The notes: generated from the letters alone by a model not told the origin. A DNA stretch of 64,000 bases from Posidonia oceanica (GCA_037176725.1 JAZBRS010000075.1:77626001-77690000), one strand, 5' to 3'. Shown: positions 34,612 to 46,627, counted from the first letter of the stretch. Numbers and translations are program-made.

Positions 34612-35951
34612 ATGGCTTTTAGCTCAGTCCCCAATGTCTTCATGCACAACAATAAGGGGGTCGTAAAACCTTTGGAAGAGATTGAAGGGCATATGATGTC
34701 CCTTATCAAGACTGGGAAGGTATGATCTTCTTCATTGGTCCCTTCACACTCCTTTTGTTCCTCATGCTTCTGAATTTCTTTGCAGGAAATCCTTAATTTC
34801 ACCAAGACACCTTGCTTTGACAATGATTTCCCTTACTACTCCACTTGGGTGAAGGACTTTGATCTCTGGGCTCAAGAGAGGAAATCTGTTTTAGCCCGTA
34901 CGTGCTTTGATGGACTTCTGGATTTATTGGGCACAAACTTGGACTGGCCCCTGCTTCACGCCTCATGCGCCTTCTAGAGTCCTGAGACTCATACTTTCTT
35001 CTTTGGGGATTGTGAGGCGACAATCCTAGTAGAGGATGTTCACGGTCTGCTTGGTATAACTCAGATTGGAGTGACCCGGCCAGATATTGACTTCCCATTG
35101 CCGTATGGAACAGCAGATATGCAAACATATATAGACCGTATCTTCACCCTTCCGCCTACCTTCCCAGTAATCAGAGGTCGCAGACTCAACTTGGTGCATT
35201 TGTACTTCAGCTTCCGGCGGATGAGGAATCTGCTTCTCAGGATCAGCTGTTGGTGTGTCTGCATTTACTGATTGGAGGCCCCACTTTATTTGTCACCAAG
35301 GATTTCTCCTTAGATGTTTATCATACTGAGTTTTTGATAGGCCTTACTGAGCATTTCTGGCGCTCTCCTTCAGTGGCCATTCTTGCTGCCACATACCTTG
35401 GCCTGACTAGCGTTTCCACCGGAGGGGATTTTGTAGGCTCTCCTTTCCTTCTTTCCAAGTGGCTGCAGGTCTATTTCCCGAGACTTGGGCCCGTGAAGAC
35501 ATATTTGATTGAGGAAAGGGTTTGCTCTTTGTCTGTTGCCCCTATTGACATTTCCGTGCCTTCCACGTCCCTTTCTCATAAGCAGCAGGCACGAGGTTCT
35601 TCAGTTGAGTTGGAGTTGATAGGACCCACCCACTTTGTAGTGTACAACTTCCATCGTTGCTTTGAGATGGTGGGGCAGAAGAAAGGGGTGCCGCCTCGGC
35701 TGAGCTTTATTCCTCGTATTCGGGTTCGAGAGCGCAATCTTCCATCTGATGCAGTAATGGTGTACTACATTCGGGCTCTCTGGTCGTCTCTGGATTGCCA
35801 TGATGATTCAGAGGGGCCATCAACTGCTCCTTGCTGCCTACCACAGGAGGATGCGCATTGGAAGTGGTATTCAAAGCTACTGCCCAAACCCGAGGAGTGG
35901 GTTGAAGCGACGGGAGTGCTGCGCAGAAAAAGGAAGAAGATGGTTAGATAG
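34612..35951 (+). pseudogene. PMD-like gene 3, antisense to the element
   Basis: The ATG at 34612 starts a 36-codon exon (MAFSSVPNVF...LIKTGK). A 66-bp phase-0 intron (34720-34785, GT..AG) follows, at the same place as the intron of gene 1. Exon 2 reads EILNFTKTPCF, WVKDFDLWAQER, SPETHTFFFGD, and ATILVEDVHGLLGI, which is plant mobile domain. There is an in-frame stop at 34975 and one frameshift near 35205. The frame is then open from about 35209 to 35951, with LLVCLHLLIGG and FLIGLTEHFW, ending in a basic tail RRKRKKMVR. This is the best preserved of the three PMD genes. The role is unknown; capture from a host gene is an inference. Confidence 0.72.
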
Positions 35952-37296
35952 GCAATTATTGTAATTTTTAATTTCAGGGACCATGCATCTTTTCAAGGGA
36001 ATTAATATATATATATTCCATTTTCATCCTTGTTCATGTGTTTTGAATTGCTCTGAGTTTAGAAATACTCCCTGATGGCTTTGATATTTGATCAAAAATC
36101 TGCAATTTAAGTCACAGTTAAAACGTAAGACGCTCAATATGGCTCTTATAACGTAAGACGCAGAAGATCAGGCGTCCAACATCCCTCTGTTGATCGTTAT
36201 ATGCTTCAGATGGCACGTCAAACGTTGGACGCTGATATTTTCTCGTTTAACGCCCCTGCATTGTTTTTCTGCATTATCTTAGCAAATTTGTTAGTCCATC
36301 TAGGGGTATGATTGCCCCTAGTCCAAAGTGTCTTCTGGAAACTCAAAACATTTTTAACATTGTGAAATCAACATGGTCACAAAACACTTGGTAACAACCT
36401 ATATACAATGCATACTTTAAGCAAACCTAATGCTATGAATGGGAAAGAAGTCTTAATGCAATGGAGAAACTTAGGTTTTGAATAACAAGTATTGGCCTCA
36501 GCTTTGTTGTCTAAAGATGATATGCCAAATGAGGGACTGTCTCTTCTTGAGATCCCAGTCTTAGCTCGTAGGTGAATACCAAGCGACGTCCTGAATAGGA
36601 AGGGTCGAGTACAACGCGGAGTCGTAAAATGTCCTAGATTTCGCATCACTGGCCTTTACTTGTTATCAGTTTCATGAGATGATGTTGGTTGGGTAAATTT
36701 TACCCTATTCACTATTTTTGGATTTTTGATTTTATCATTTTTTTGATTTTTGACTTTATCATTTTTTAGAATTTTGACTTTATCATTTTTTTGGAATTTT
36801 GACTTTATCATTTTTTTTTGGATTTTTGATTTTATCATTTCTTGGATTTTTGATTTTTATGGGAGACGAAGAATCCTCCGGGAAGTTGGGAAACTGGGGA
36901 CCTCATGGTTGGAAAACCTTGACAGTTTGGTCCCTTGTGCATCCTACAGTCAGAAAATACCACGGGCTTATTTTGGCATCTAACTGTCCTTAGACCTAGG
37001 CCTCTGTCCCTTGCCTCTTAGTGTACAGTACAGGATGTGAGTAGAAGGAAAGTTCATGCCCTATCCTAAGATGTTGGCTGAAGATTTGAAGCCTAAACCC
37101 CTCCTAGTTCATGGTTCATTCCTACTGCGCTTAGTATTCCCCAGCTTTTTAGTTTTGACTCTTGGACAGCTTCTTTGCTGCCGTCTTTTCCACTCTCTTT
37201 CTTTTTCCTTGCACATGGACAGCTTCTTTGCTGCCTTCTTTTCTGACCTTTTTGCTTTCTTTCCTGGGTACTTTGGCAAGTAGTCTCACCCCTTCT
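35952..37296. other. Spacer between PMD gene 3 and the solo LTR
   Basis: Non-coding. It contains GTTGGACGC-type arms near 36125-36255 (ACGTAAGACGC, GGCGTCCAAC, AACGTTGGACGC). An AT-rich ~28-bp repeat lies at about 36715-36860 (TTTTGACTTTATCATTTTT, 5-6 copies). A duplicated TGGACAGCTTCTTTGCTGCC is near 37163 and 37217. In the element's own orientation this is the region just after integrase. Confidence 0.55.
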
Positions 37297-37301
37297 GAGT
37301 G
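37297..37301. other. Left target-site duplication GAGTG of the solo LTR
   Basis: GAGTG lies directly before TGTAGTAATC. An identical GAGTG follows the other LTR end at 43260-43264. Confidence 0.92.
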
Positions 37302-40300
37302 TGTAGTAATCTCGGTGTTTAGATCGTCCATGCACACTGCCAAAAGCTCGCGTGCACCGATCGGAATCAAGCTCACTATAAGCGGTTATGTCCGAGGAGG
37401 AAGGCTCAACTCGAAAACACTTGAAACAGAGGAGAAAAGATAAGAAAAGAAGAAGATAAGACAATTCAGAGTTGCCACCCTGTCTATTATCGGGAGACAA
37501 GGAAAACTGGGGGAAATGCGTGGATTAACACACAAAACCAAGCATAGGGTGCAATGCAAAGGAAAACAAATGCAAATGATATGACTCATGCCTAGGATAA
37601 GGACAATATGGTCATTACGAGCCAAAAGACTGGGCAAGGACTCCTGTTACGTGCGGGGAAGGTGTCAGGCACCCCCGACACGCCCGAGAATCGGTCTTTC
37701 TAGGCTTACGCACGCATACGCAGGGAATGCAGGTTTGAATGCCTAAGTGCCAAGGAATGCCTATATGAATGCTCATAGGTGTGCTCTAAGTGATGGAATG
37801 CAATGCAGGGAAGTAAATGTGCAGTTTAAGCGCTCAGCAACGCTGTCAGTGTTCCGATACCGGGTGAAACCTGGCTTATGAGAACTCCAGACAGTAAGCA
37901 TCATTGCCCTATATGCAAATGCATGTGGAAAAGCAAAACGGCGGTAAAACCAAGCAATGCAGGTGACATGCAAGAGAAAACAGCATAAAACACGCAAAGT
38001 GATGCAAGAAACGGGAGCAGCACGCGAAACGGTGCAAAAAACAAGATCGGTACGCAAAACGGCGCGAGAAAACAAAGCAGCACACGAAATAGTGCAAGAA
38101 ACAAGAGCGGCATGCAAAACGGTGCGAAAAATAGAAGCGGCACGCAAAACGGTGCAAGAAACAAGAGCGGTAAGCAAAACGGTGTGAGAAAACAAGGCAG
38201 CACCCGAAACGGTGCAGAAAACAAAGGCAGCACGCAAAACGGTGCAAGAAACAAAATGGGCAAGCAAAATGGTGTCAAAAGCAGAGCAGGCACGCAAAAC
38301 GGTGCCAAAGACAGAGCGGGCACGCAAAACGATGTAGAAAATAAAGCGGGCACGCAAAACGGTGCCAAAAGCAAAGTGGGCGCGCAAATCGGTGTCAAAA
38401 CAAAACGGGTATGCAAAATGGTGCTAAAACAAGCGAGATAAAACATCGAGAAAGCCATGCAGATGCAGATGTAAGGAGAAAGAGCAGGAGAAACAAACAA
38501 GAGCAAACAGCGCAAGTGTGAGAACGAACGCTGTTTAAGGACCGCGCATTGTAGGTGTGAAGATCTACGAAGGGGAAGGAAGCAAATGGAGGAGTCACCA
38601 CTGTCTTGCGACTATTTCCCACCAAAGTGTCCCACGATATGTCTTGCACGTTGCCAAAAGCTCGCGATGCGATCGAATCGTGGAAAAGGGGGTAGAAAGT
38701 CGCAATTAGTAGTGAATCCAGGGGAAACGCAACACAAGGCACTGAGAGTACGCAAAAAGGGAAGACAGAATAGATAGATAGGAAGAGGGGGTCTTAGTCT
38801 ATATGTTCGAGGAAACAGAAAGCAAAAACCATGCATGTAATGCAAATGGTGTGCAAATGAATGCTATGCAGGGGTTCAGAAGGACTTACCTTGGAAATCT
38901 GAAGCCTGATCTGAGAAATGCTTGGTCCATGTGGAAGAGCACTCCGTCGGGGTAGTCCAGGTAGCTTGATTGAGAAGATCCAACGGCCCGATCAAAAGAT
39001 AAGCTGGCTTCAAGGCAGAGGGGCTAGAACAGGGGAGAAGAATGGATCTAAGTGTAAAGGAGGTCCTAGGGGTGTGCAAAACAGGTCCTCTCATGTAAAT
39101 GGGAGGTAAGTATGCTTAAGTGTGTGCAAAAATGCCAAATGCAAAGATGCTTGGGCGCAAATGCATGCAGGAATGTAAGAAAGGACCTAAGAATGACTTT
39201 TCAGAAAACCTAGGAACCTATATGCAAGTTTTGAAAAAGTGGAACCTAAATGCAAAGATTTTGAAAAATTAGGGGCTTATATGCAAGGTTTTTGAAAACT
39301 GGGAGGTTTGAGTGCAATTTTACAAAATGCAGGGTTTAAAATGCAATTTTATAAGGTAAACATGCATTTGAATAAGTTTTGAAATCATGTGGAGGATTAA
39401 CATGCAATTTTGAAACATGCAGGGGTTGAAATGCAATTTTATAAGGAAAACTGTGATTTTAAATGGTCTGTGAATTAATCAATGGACTTATGTGCAATTT
39501 TTAAATATGTAGAGTCTAAAATGCAATTTTATAAGCAAAAATATGCATTTAAATGAGTTTTATAAACATGCAGAGGACCTATGTGTAATTTTAAAACATG
39601 CAGGGTCTAAAATGCAATTTTATAAGAAAAAATGCTAAAAAACAGATGCTGTGCATGCAGATGAAGGACCTATGTGCAAAAATTAAAATGCATGGGAAAA
39701 AAAATACAATGCAGTAAGAAAAGATGGAAAATAAATGCTTTGATTAACAGATCAGAGGACTAAAACGTAAATAAAGAAAAAGACAGGATTAAAAATGCAA
39801 TTTACTAAGGTAAAACTAGAGTATTAAATGAGATTATCAATTAAAGGACTGATATGCAAAAATAAAAAACTACAGGGCCTGAACTAAAATAAATCTAAAA
39901 GGAAAACACAGCAGGAGGACTGGAAAGCAATTAGACAATTTTTTAGATTTTCCATGCAATTTCATATGATTTAAATTCAAACTTAAATGATTCTTAAACG
40001 ATGGCAGGACTAGAATGCAATAAAATAAAAACAGGAGGCAAAAATGCAATTAATGGCAAAATTAGCATGCTTAAGAAAAATAAAGGCACAGTGAAAACGC
40101 AGCGGCCATGGACACTGTAGCAACTGCTACTAGCGGCCATGACCGACGGAGGAGGGATGCTGGCGAGGCGCAGAGCGGCGGGCGATCTTCATCGGAACTG
40201 TGCGGAGATCAGAGAGGCATCGGCGAGCCACAACGCAGCCTCGAGATGATTGGAGAGCTGGACGGAGGTCTGCAGACCTGCTCGGAGGTAGACCGGACGA

Positions 40301-43259
40301 AAACAGCGACGTCGGCGAGATATGAGGGCAGGGGCGTGCTCCTGGAGGTCGTGCGGACCTTAGGCGACTGTCGGAGTGGAGTTCTGCAAGCTGGAGCGAC
40401 AGGACGAGCTCTGAGCTCGCCAGAGAAGAAAGGAGACGACAGCGTTGACTTCGGCACAGAGGGGGGGAAACCCTAATCTAATGGCCGGAAAAGCAAGAGG
40501 GGGAGAGAACTAAACTAGGGGAAAAGAAAATTACCTGTTTCCGCGACTGAGGAGTCCCCCCGATGTAGGTGGGTTCTGCAGATGATGGCGAGCTTGGTCC
40601 GGCTGCTACGGGCCTCGTCGACGGGCTGCGATTGTCCGGATCTGCTCAGTGAAGTCCTCCGAAGCTTCCCGAACGCTTGGAATGGAGTTCTGCAGACCGG
40701 CGCAAGAAATAGGTGTTTTGGGTTCACAACAAGTCGCCTGAGGTGGAGGTGATTGTCTGCTGCTCTCTGGATTGGATGGAAGCTTCTGACGGACTCCTGG
40801 GACCTTGGTGAAGGGTTCTGGATGCTCAGGTGGGTCGGTAGAGGGCTGAGGTGAAGATTGGTAGTTGGGTTGATTTTCTGGCAGAAAATGGGTTAAGTGT
40901 TTGAAGTGAAGGGCTTGGCCTATGGTAAGGGTTAGAGGAGAAACTTGGGTGGTTTAGGAAGGTGGGATTCTGGTGAGTTGTTGGGTGGATTTTGGGGAGG
41001 TTTCAAGGGCTGTGGTGTTGGGAATTTTGGAGAAGGTGATGTTGGGTTCTCGAAAGGATTTGAGGGTGTGTTGGGTGGATTCTAGGATGAGTTGGAGAGT
41101 GGAATGGAGGGGTGGATTGCTAGGAGTTTGGGTGGATTTGGGGGATGAATTTGGAGTGGTTTGAAGGGCTGGACGGTCTGGTTTCAGGTGGAAAGGAAGG
41201 AGAGGAAGAAGCTCTGATTTTTGCTGAGTAAGAGAGGGAGAATTGGAGGCTCTCTGGATGCTCTCAGGTGCTCTCTCTCAAGGGGATCCAAAGGCAGTGA
41301 AGGAGGAGTGGAGTCGAGGCTTTATCAAGGGGCTGCATTGCGTTGAGCGCACTGTGGATTTTGAAATCCACCGGCGCGAGGATTACTGGAGCTGATGGAG
41401 AAGCGGCCGGCGAGGGTGACGGGCAATAAATGCCCCCAGAGAAGCCGCTGAGAGCTGAGAGAGGAGAAGTGAGCTGGAGCCGATGGGATCGAGAGGGAAG
41501 AAGTTGAATTGAATTCAAAGAAGATCGCGGGAAGAAGAAGAAGAAGTTGAAGAGGAAGAAGAAGAAGGAGGGAAGAAGAAGGAGAGGCGTGGTGTGGGCC
41601 GGGCCGCGCGTGCGGAGAGAAAAATAAAAGAAAAAAAGAAAAGAAGAAAGGAAAGGGAGAAGAGCAGTTGGGCCGGACCAGGCCAAGCAAAAGAAAGAAA
41701 TAAAAAGAAATGAAGAAAGGAAGAAAAGGAAATGAAGAAGAAGAAGGAAGAAGAAAATTAAAATAAAATAAAAATAAAAATAAAAATAGAAAAGTTTTGG
41801 AAACATTTTTTAGAGTAGTTGTGTTTAAATTAGGATTTTAGATTAGGTTTTTAATGGTTGTTCTTAGTTGGCTAATTAGGATTAGAAATAGTTTTAGTTT
41901 TGATTTGAATTTTTAGAGTTTTCTTTTAATTGTTTTTTGATTTTGTTTAAATATTTGTTAAGATTTTAAATTGTTTTTAGTTATGTTTTTATTGTTAAGT
42001 CTTTGGGATTTTTAATTATGATTTTTGATGGATTGTTTTTAGATTAATTAGGGTGAGTTTGGCTTTTGATTTCGGATTTTCTTTAGTCTTCTTTGATTTT
42101 ATTTTTGATTTTGCTTGTTAAGTTCTTTTAATATTTTTTAGTTAAGTTTTTCTTGTTAAGTTTTTAATTAAGTATTTTTAAATTGTTTCAAGTTTTTTGA
42201 TTGTTTCTTTTTTCTTTTTAATTAAGTTCTTAGATTGTTTCTTTTAGATTTGTTAAGTTAAGTTTTTTTCTTAATTACTTGTCTTAGTGTTTTTAATTGT
42301 TTACTTTCTTTTTAGGATTTGTTTTTTGATTATTTTTGGTAGGGTTTTTACTTTTGTTTGTTTTGATTTATATTTAGGTTTTTACTTGATTTTATAGCAT
42401 TTTCTTTTTGTTTGTTTTACACTTTTTAGATTGCATTCATGGTTTCTGGTTTTAGTTAGGTTTTTGTTTTTAATTGTTTGTTTAAGTTTTAATTATTTAT
42501 TTTGAGGGTTTTGATTTGTTTTTCTTTTGTTTTAAAGCTTTTAAGGTTTTTTAAGGGTTTTTTAGAGATTTAGTAAAAGAAAGGAAAAGAAAAGGAAAAG
42601 GGAAAAGAAAAGGAAGAAATAAGGAGTAAAGAAGAAAGAGAGGAGTGGAAAGAAAATAAATTTTAGAAAATCAAGAAATAAGCTAAAAATAAAATAAAAA
42701 TATAAATAAAATACAGAAGAGATAGATGCACAAGTTGGGCCCATAGCCAAGCAAGAAAAGGAGAGAGAAGGGAGTGAAAAGAAGGAGAATAATCAGGAGA
42801 GAGAGAGGAGAGAGAAAAGAATAATCCAAGAGAGAGAAAAGGATAATTTGAAGAAATGAAGGGGTTAGAAGTTTAGAAAAGAGGTGAAATTTGGGGAGTG
42901 TGTAGCCTAAGGTTTCTAGTGTTGGACCTAGGGTTTGGGTTTGGATTTGGGAAGGTTTTGGAAGGGTTTTGAGGTGTAGAAAAAGGGTAGTTTTACCTAG
43001 GTTTTCTTAGGTTTTTGGGAGTGGTTTTGGTTTGAAATTTCTAGAGATTTTTGGTGAGTTTGCTAAGTTGGGAATGGTGAGTTTTCCTATGGTTTTTGGA
43101 TAGTTTTTGGGCTTGGAAAAGAGGTGTGGTTCTAGGTTAAGTTTGGGTTTGTTTTGGAGAGAAGGATGGAAGGGAATGTGTAGGTTTGGACCTAGATTTG
43201 GATCCAGAAGCCACCAAAAGATTCCAATTGATTCAGCTTGTCAAAATGGGGTGTCAACA
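37302..43259 (-). mobile_element. Giant solo LTR (5958 bp) of an Ogre-like element, LTR C
   Basis: On the minus strand it starts TGTTGACACC (43250-43259) and ends GATTACTACA (37302-37311). It is flanked by perfect 5-bp GAGTG duplications with neither polypurine tract nor primer site outside, which defines a solo LTR. It is the full-length version of LTR C2. Parts, by plus coordinates: GGGTGCCTAACACC-type block (about 37625-37685), minisatellite (38020-38430), GCAATTTTA-type repeats (39130-40060), GC-rich segment (40100-40490), TC-rich segment (41200-41810), and AT-rich and purine-rich tracts to the 5' end. It was left by recombination between the two LTRs of an insertion into the central Tat element. 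Confidence 0.93.
38020..38430. repeat. ~31-bp minisatellite in the solo LTR, about 14 units
   Basis: Variants of CACGCAAAACGGTGC with AAGAAACAAGAGCGG spacers. LTR C2 has only 8 units of the same array, so copy number changed after the two copies separated. Confidence 0.85.
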
Positions 43260-43264
43260 GAGTG
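43260..43264. other. Right target-site duplication GAGTG of the solo LTR
   Basis: Identical to 37297-37301. Confidence 0.92.
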
Positions 43265-43586
43265 CTCGGTCAATAGATACTCGTTCTTTGACGAACCGAG
43301 ACGCTCTTTCATTTGGTACACTCTCCTCTTTTCTGCGCTTCTAGGTTTTGACCTTAAATGCCTACCCAATTTGTACTAGGGTAACGCGCCTGACTCGAGG
43401 GATGTGTGTTGACTTGTTATTCATGAACTGGGAGGGGGCTCCTTATGATTTGCCTCTATCTCAATATGAGACCATTTCCTTTCCTTCTTCCACAAGGTGT
43501 TTGTGGGGTGAGGGTAAGGCAAGATTCCTAGGCTTCAACAGCAGAGGGCCCTTGAGCACAGGTAGTCTAATGGCTCAGTGTGCATA
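43265..43586. other. Spacer between solo LTR and integrase stop
   Basis: The original continuation of 37296 before the solo LTR insertion. In the element's orientation it directly follows the integrase stop. It holds a few short ORFs and no recognised domain. Confidence 0.5.
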
Positions 43587-44465
43587 TCAAGGGTAGTACC
43601 TTTTGAGGTGTAGTGCATTGCAGGGGTATTCAAGCCTAGTGCCATCCTTTCTGGCCAAACAATAGGCATTGCCCAGATATGCCTCAACCATCAAGTATGG
43701 TCCTTCCCAATTTGGTCTCAGTTTCCCATGCTTGCGAGGAAGGATTTCTTTAAGCACCCATTCACCAATATTGAATTTTCGTTCAATTACTTTCTTCTTA
43801 TATGCTCTTGCAAGTCGTTCTTGGTAGACGCGTGCATGCTCAGCTGCTTGCAACCGCTTCTCATCTATCAAATCCAACTGTAGACTTAATAATTGCCTTT
43901 TATCCTCGGCAGCTATCTCATTGTCGAGTTGTATCCTGGATGAGGGGACCATGACCTCAAATGGGACTACCGTCTCCATACCAAAAGTAAGCTTAAACGG
44001 GGTTTGGCCCGTAGGCGTTCTTATGGAGGTTCGATAGGCCCACAAGGTATTAATTAGCTTATCTGTCCAGTCATGTCCCTTGGCTCCTTCTACCATTTTC
44101 TTAAGGATTCGGATTAATGTTTTATTAGTAGCTTCAGCTTGCCCATTACCTTGAGGGTAATATGCCGATGAATGATGCAAATCGATCTTAAACTTCTTAC
44201 AGAGCTTTTTGAAGTCTTGGGATACGAAGATTGCGCCATTGTCTGCTATCAATTTCTTTAGGATCCCGAACCTTGAGATGATATTCTTCCGCACGAACTT
44301 GCAAAGATTTGATGCTTTGATTTTAGTGAACGCTTCTGCTTCAGCCCATTTAGTGAAGTACTCAGTGGTTGTGAGGATGAACCTATTCTGCCTTTCAGTG
44401 TCGAATGGTCTGACGACATCAAATGCCCACATAGAGAAGGGCCACACTGCTTGAGTCGGATTCAA
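43587..44465 (-). pseudogene. Integrase catalytic and C-terminal domains
   Basis: A 292-codon open frame. The catalytic triad is visible as D16 (SMWAFDVVRP), D75 (LIADNGAIF) and E111 (NGQAEATNK), giving D-x58-D-x35-E. ANKTL-like and WAYRTSIRTPTGQTPF follow, then a C-terminal region with FNIGEWVLK and LRPNWEGPY. It joins the DNA copy to the target with 5-bp staggered cuts, agreeing with the 5-bp duplications seen here. The zinc-binding N-terminus is in the preceding ORF, separated by a stop at about 44508. Length is about normal for the lineage. Confidence 0.9.
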
Positions 44466-44507
44466 CTCTGATGCTGGCGCATGTATTCTGTTTGCATGGA
44501 TCTGGCA

Positions 44508-45226
44508 CTACTTGCACCTTCTCACTTTGTTTGCGCAATCTGCCTCCATTGTGGGCCAGTAGTATCCTCTGCGCAATATCATTTTTGTTATGAATTGAGA
44601 ACTGATGTGTCCTCCACATATGCCTTCATGCATTTCTCCGATGATAACTTCAACCTCCTCATAAGTGACACAGCGTAGCTTTATTCTCCTAAAAGACCTT
44701 TTGAAAAGGACCTCAGCTCTTATGAAGTATCTTGTAGCCATCCTCCGAACTGCCTCCTTGTCTTGTGAAGTTGCGTAGTCGGGGATGATCCCGTCTTGAA
44801 TGTAGTTCTGGATGTCAAAGAACCATGGGTTCCCGTCATCCTCTATGTTGTAGCAAACTTCAAACATGCCTACTCTTGATTCCCCAACTTTTTGTCTAAG
44901 CTCCACGACCCATGGCTCAGTTGAGTCAATGGCAGGTATCCCGTGTTGCTGAACCACTATTGTTTGCTGTCGGATATTGATGGGGAACTCGATTGAGGAA
45001 GCCAGTGAAGCGAGAGCATCCGCTAGTAGGTTATGACTCCGGAGGGTGTGGACGTACACCACTTGCTGAAACCGTGCCAATAGGAGGCGTGCAATGCCCT
45101 TTTATTCTTCTAGCCTTGCGTTGAGGGTTTTATATTTGTTCAGAATTTGTCTTAGAACCAACTGGGAGTCTCTGATGAGTTTCAACCGCTTTGCCCCTAG
45201 CTCCAGTGCTAGGCATAGTCCAAGGA
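44508..45226 (-). pseudogene. Second RNase H (aRH) end and integrase zinc-binding domain
   Basis: After a stop near 45100 the frame reads ARFQQVVYVHTLRSHNLLADALASLAS, the C-terminal part of the extra RNase H of Tat elements. The integrase N-terminus follows: MHEGICGGHIS, MILRRGYYWPTMEADC and C-x2-C split by a stop at 44508. This is the HHCC zinc region. It is continuous in sense with the ORFs on both sides, though interrupted by stops. Confidence 0.85.
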
Positions 45227-45871
45227 TCAAGGCCTCGTATTCTGCAACATTATTGGTATTTGCGGCAAGTTTAGCTGTATGGCTCGAGGAATGAGAACTC
45301 CTTCTGGAGTGAGAAGTGCTACTCTGATGCCTGCCCCTTGTCTGTTGAGTGCTCCATCAAAGTAGAGGATCCATTGTTGAGTGGGAGATTCGGTGGCCTG
45401 TATTTCCAGTATCTCCTCATCGGGGAAGTCTGTTCGGACTGGTTGATAATCTTCTATTGGGAGTTCTGCCAGGTGATCTACAATGGCCTGCCCCTTGACT
45501 GCCTTCTGGGACACATATTGCAAGTCGAATTCAGTGAGGAGGAGTTGCCACCTTGCCAACCTTCCAAAGAGGGCTGGCTTCTCGAACATATATTTGATTG
45601 GGTCCATCTTGGCAATGTAACAGACTTTATGGGCTAGGAAGTAGTGTCTCAACTTTTGATATGCCAATACCAAGGCCAAGCAATGCTTTTCTATGGCCGT
45701 ATACTTCTCTTCATAACCCAGGAAAGTTCTACTCAGATAGTAGATAGCTTTTTCTTTCTTTCCATCCTCATCGTGTTGAGCTAGCACTACCCCTATTGAT
45801 GATGCAGTTGCTGCCACATAGAGTAGCAAAGGCTTCCCTGGCACAGGTGCTGACAAGATTGGGGGAGTCAT
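45227..45871 (-). pseudogene. RNase H and start of the second (archaeal-like) RNase H
   Basis: Residues 15-80 are Ty3-type RNase H: LLLYVAATASSIGVVL, IYYLSRTF, YTAIEKHCLALV, LRHYFLAHKV. After a connector with LLTEFDLQYV, residues 166-214 (from about 45376) begin a second RNase H, WILYFDGALNRQGAG. A tandem second RNase H just before integrase is diagnostic of the Tat clade (Ogre, Retand, Grande). The frame is lost shortly after 45280. Confidence 0.9.
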
Positions 45872-45874
45872 GAG

Positions 45875-46627
45875 CTATGCTTTGAGTTCATCAAAAGCTT
45901 TCTGGCATTTCCCATCCCAAGTGAATTCCCTTCTTCCCTTTAGGAACTCATAAAATGGCTTACATCGATCTGCATGCTGTGAGATGAATCTCCTGATGAA
46001 TTGTAAGGGGCTAATAAGTCCTCTGCGTTCCTTGATGTTTTGGGGCGGAGGCAACTGTGCTATTGCTCTGGCCTTCTGTGGGTCCACCTCGATCCCTCTT
46101 TTGCTGATGATGAAGCCCAGTAGCTTTCCGACAGTTACCCTAAACACGCATTTCTTTGGGTTCATTTTCAGCTGATATTGCCTTGCTCTGCTCAGTACCC
46201 TTCTTAGCGCCTCAAAGTGTGCCTCCCTTGTTCTTGATTTGACCAAGATGTCGTTAACATACACTTCCATGCAGTCGTGCATCATGTCGTGGAAGATGGC
46301 CATCATCGCTCTCTGATATGTTGCGCCGGCGTTCTTGAGACCGAATGGCATGACTACGTAGCAGTACATCCCCCATGGTGTGATGAACAACGTCTACTCT
46401 TGGTTCTCCTCTGCTAGCTTGATCTGGTTGTAACCGGAGAAACCATCAATGAAAGATAGCATCTCAAATCCTGCTGTATTGTCCACTAGTAAGTCAATAT
46501 GTGGTAGAGGGAAGTCATCCTTGGGACAGGCGGCGTTGAGGTTGCGATAGTCAATGCAAACCCGAACTTTCCCGTCCTTTTTGGCCACTGGTACTATATT
46601 TGAGACCCAGGTGGGGTACACAACCAC
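45875..46627 (-). pseudogene. Reverse transcriptase core, catalytic site altered
   Basis: The first part (46627-46394) reads WVSNIVPVAKKDGKVRVCIDYRNLN, DDFPLPHID and LSFIDGFSGYNQI. After a stop, the second part (46390-45875) reads MPFGLKNAGATYQRAMM, then YVNDILVKS at 46250-46261. The family has YVDD at this place, so the first metal-binding Asp is Asn here. LGFIISKRGIEVDP and the connection LSPLQFIRRFI-like region follow. This domain copied the element RNA; the altered site and stops make it inactive. Confidence 0.92.

Noticed and set aside
43107..43379. Plus-strand 90-codon ORF as a gene
   Set aside because: It runs across the end of the solo LTR and its target duplication, so it is a chance frame.
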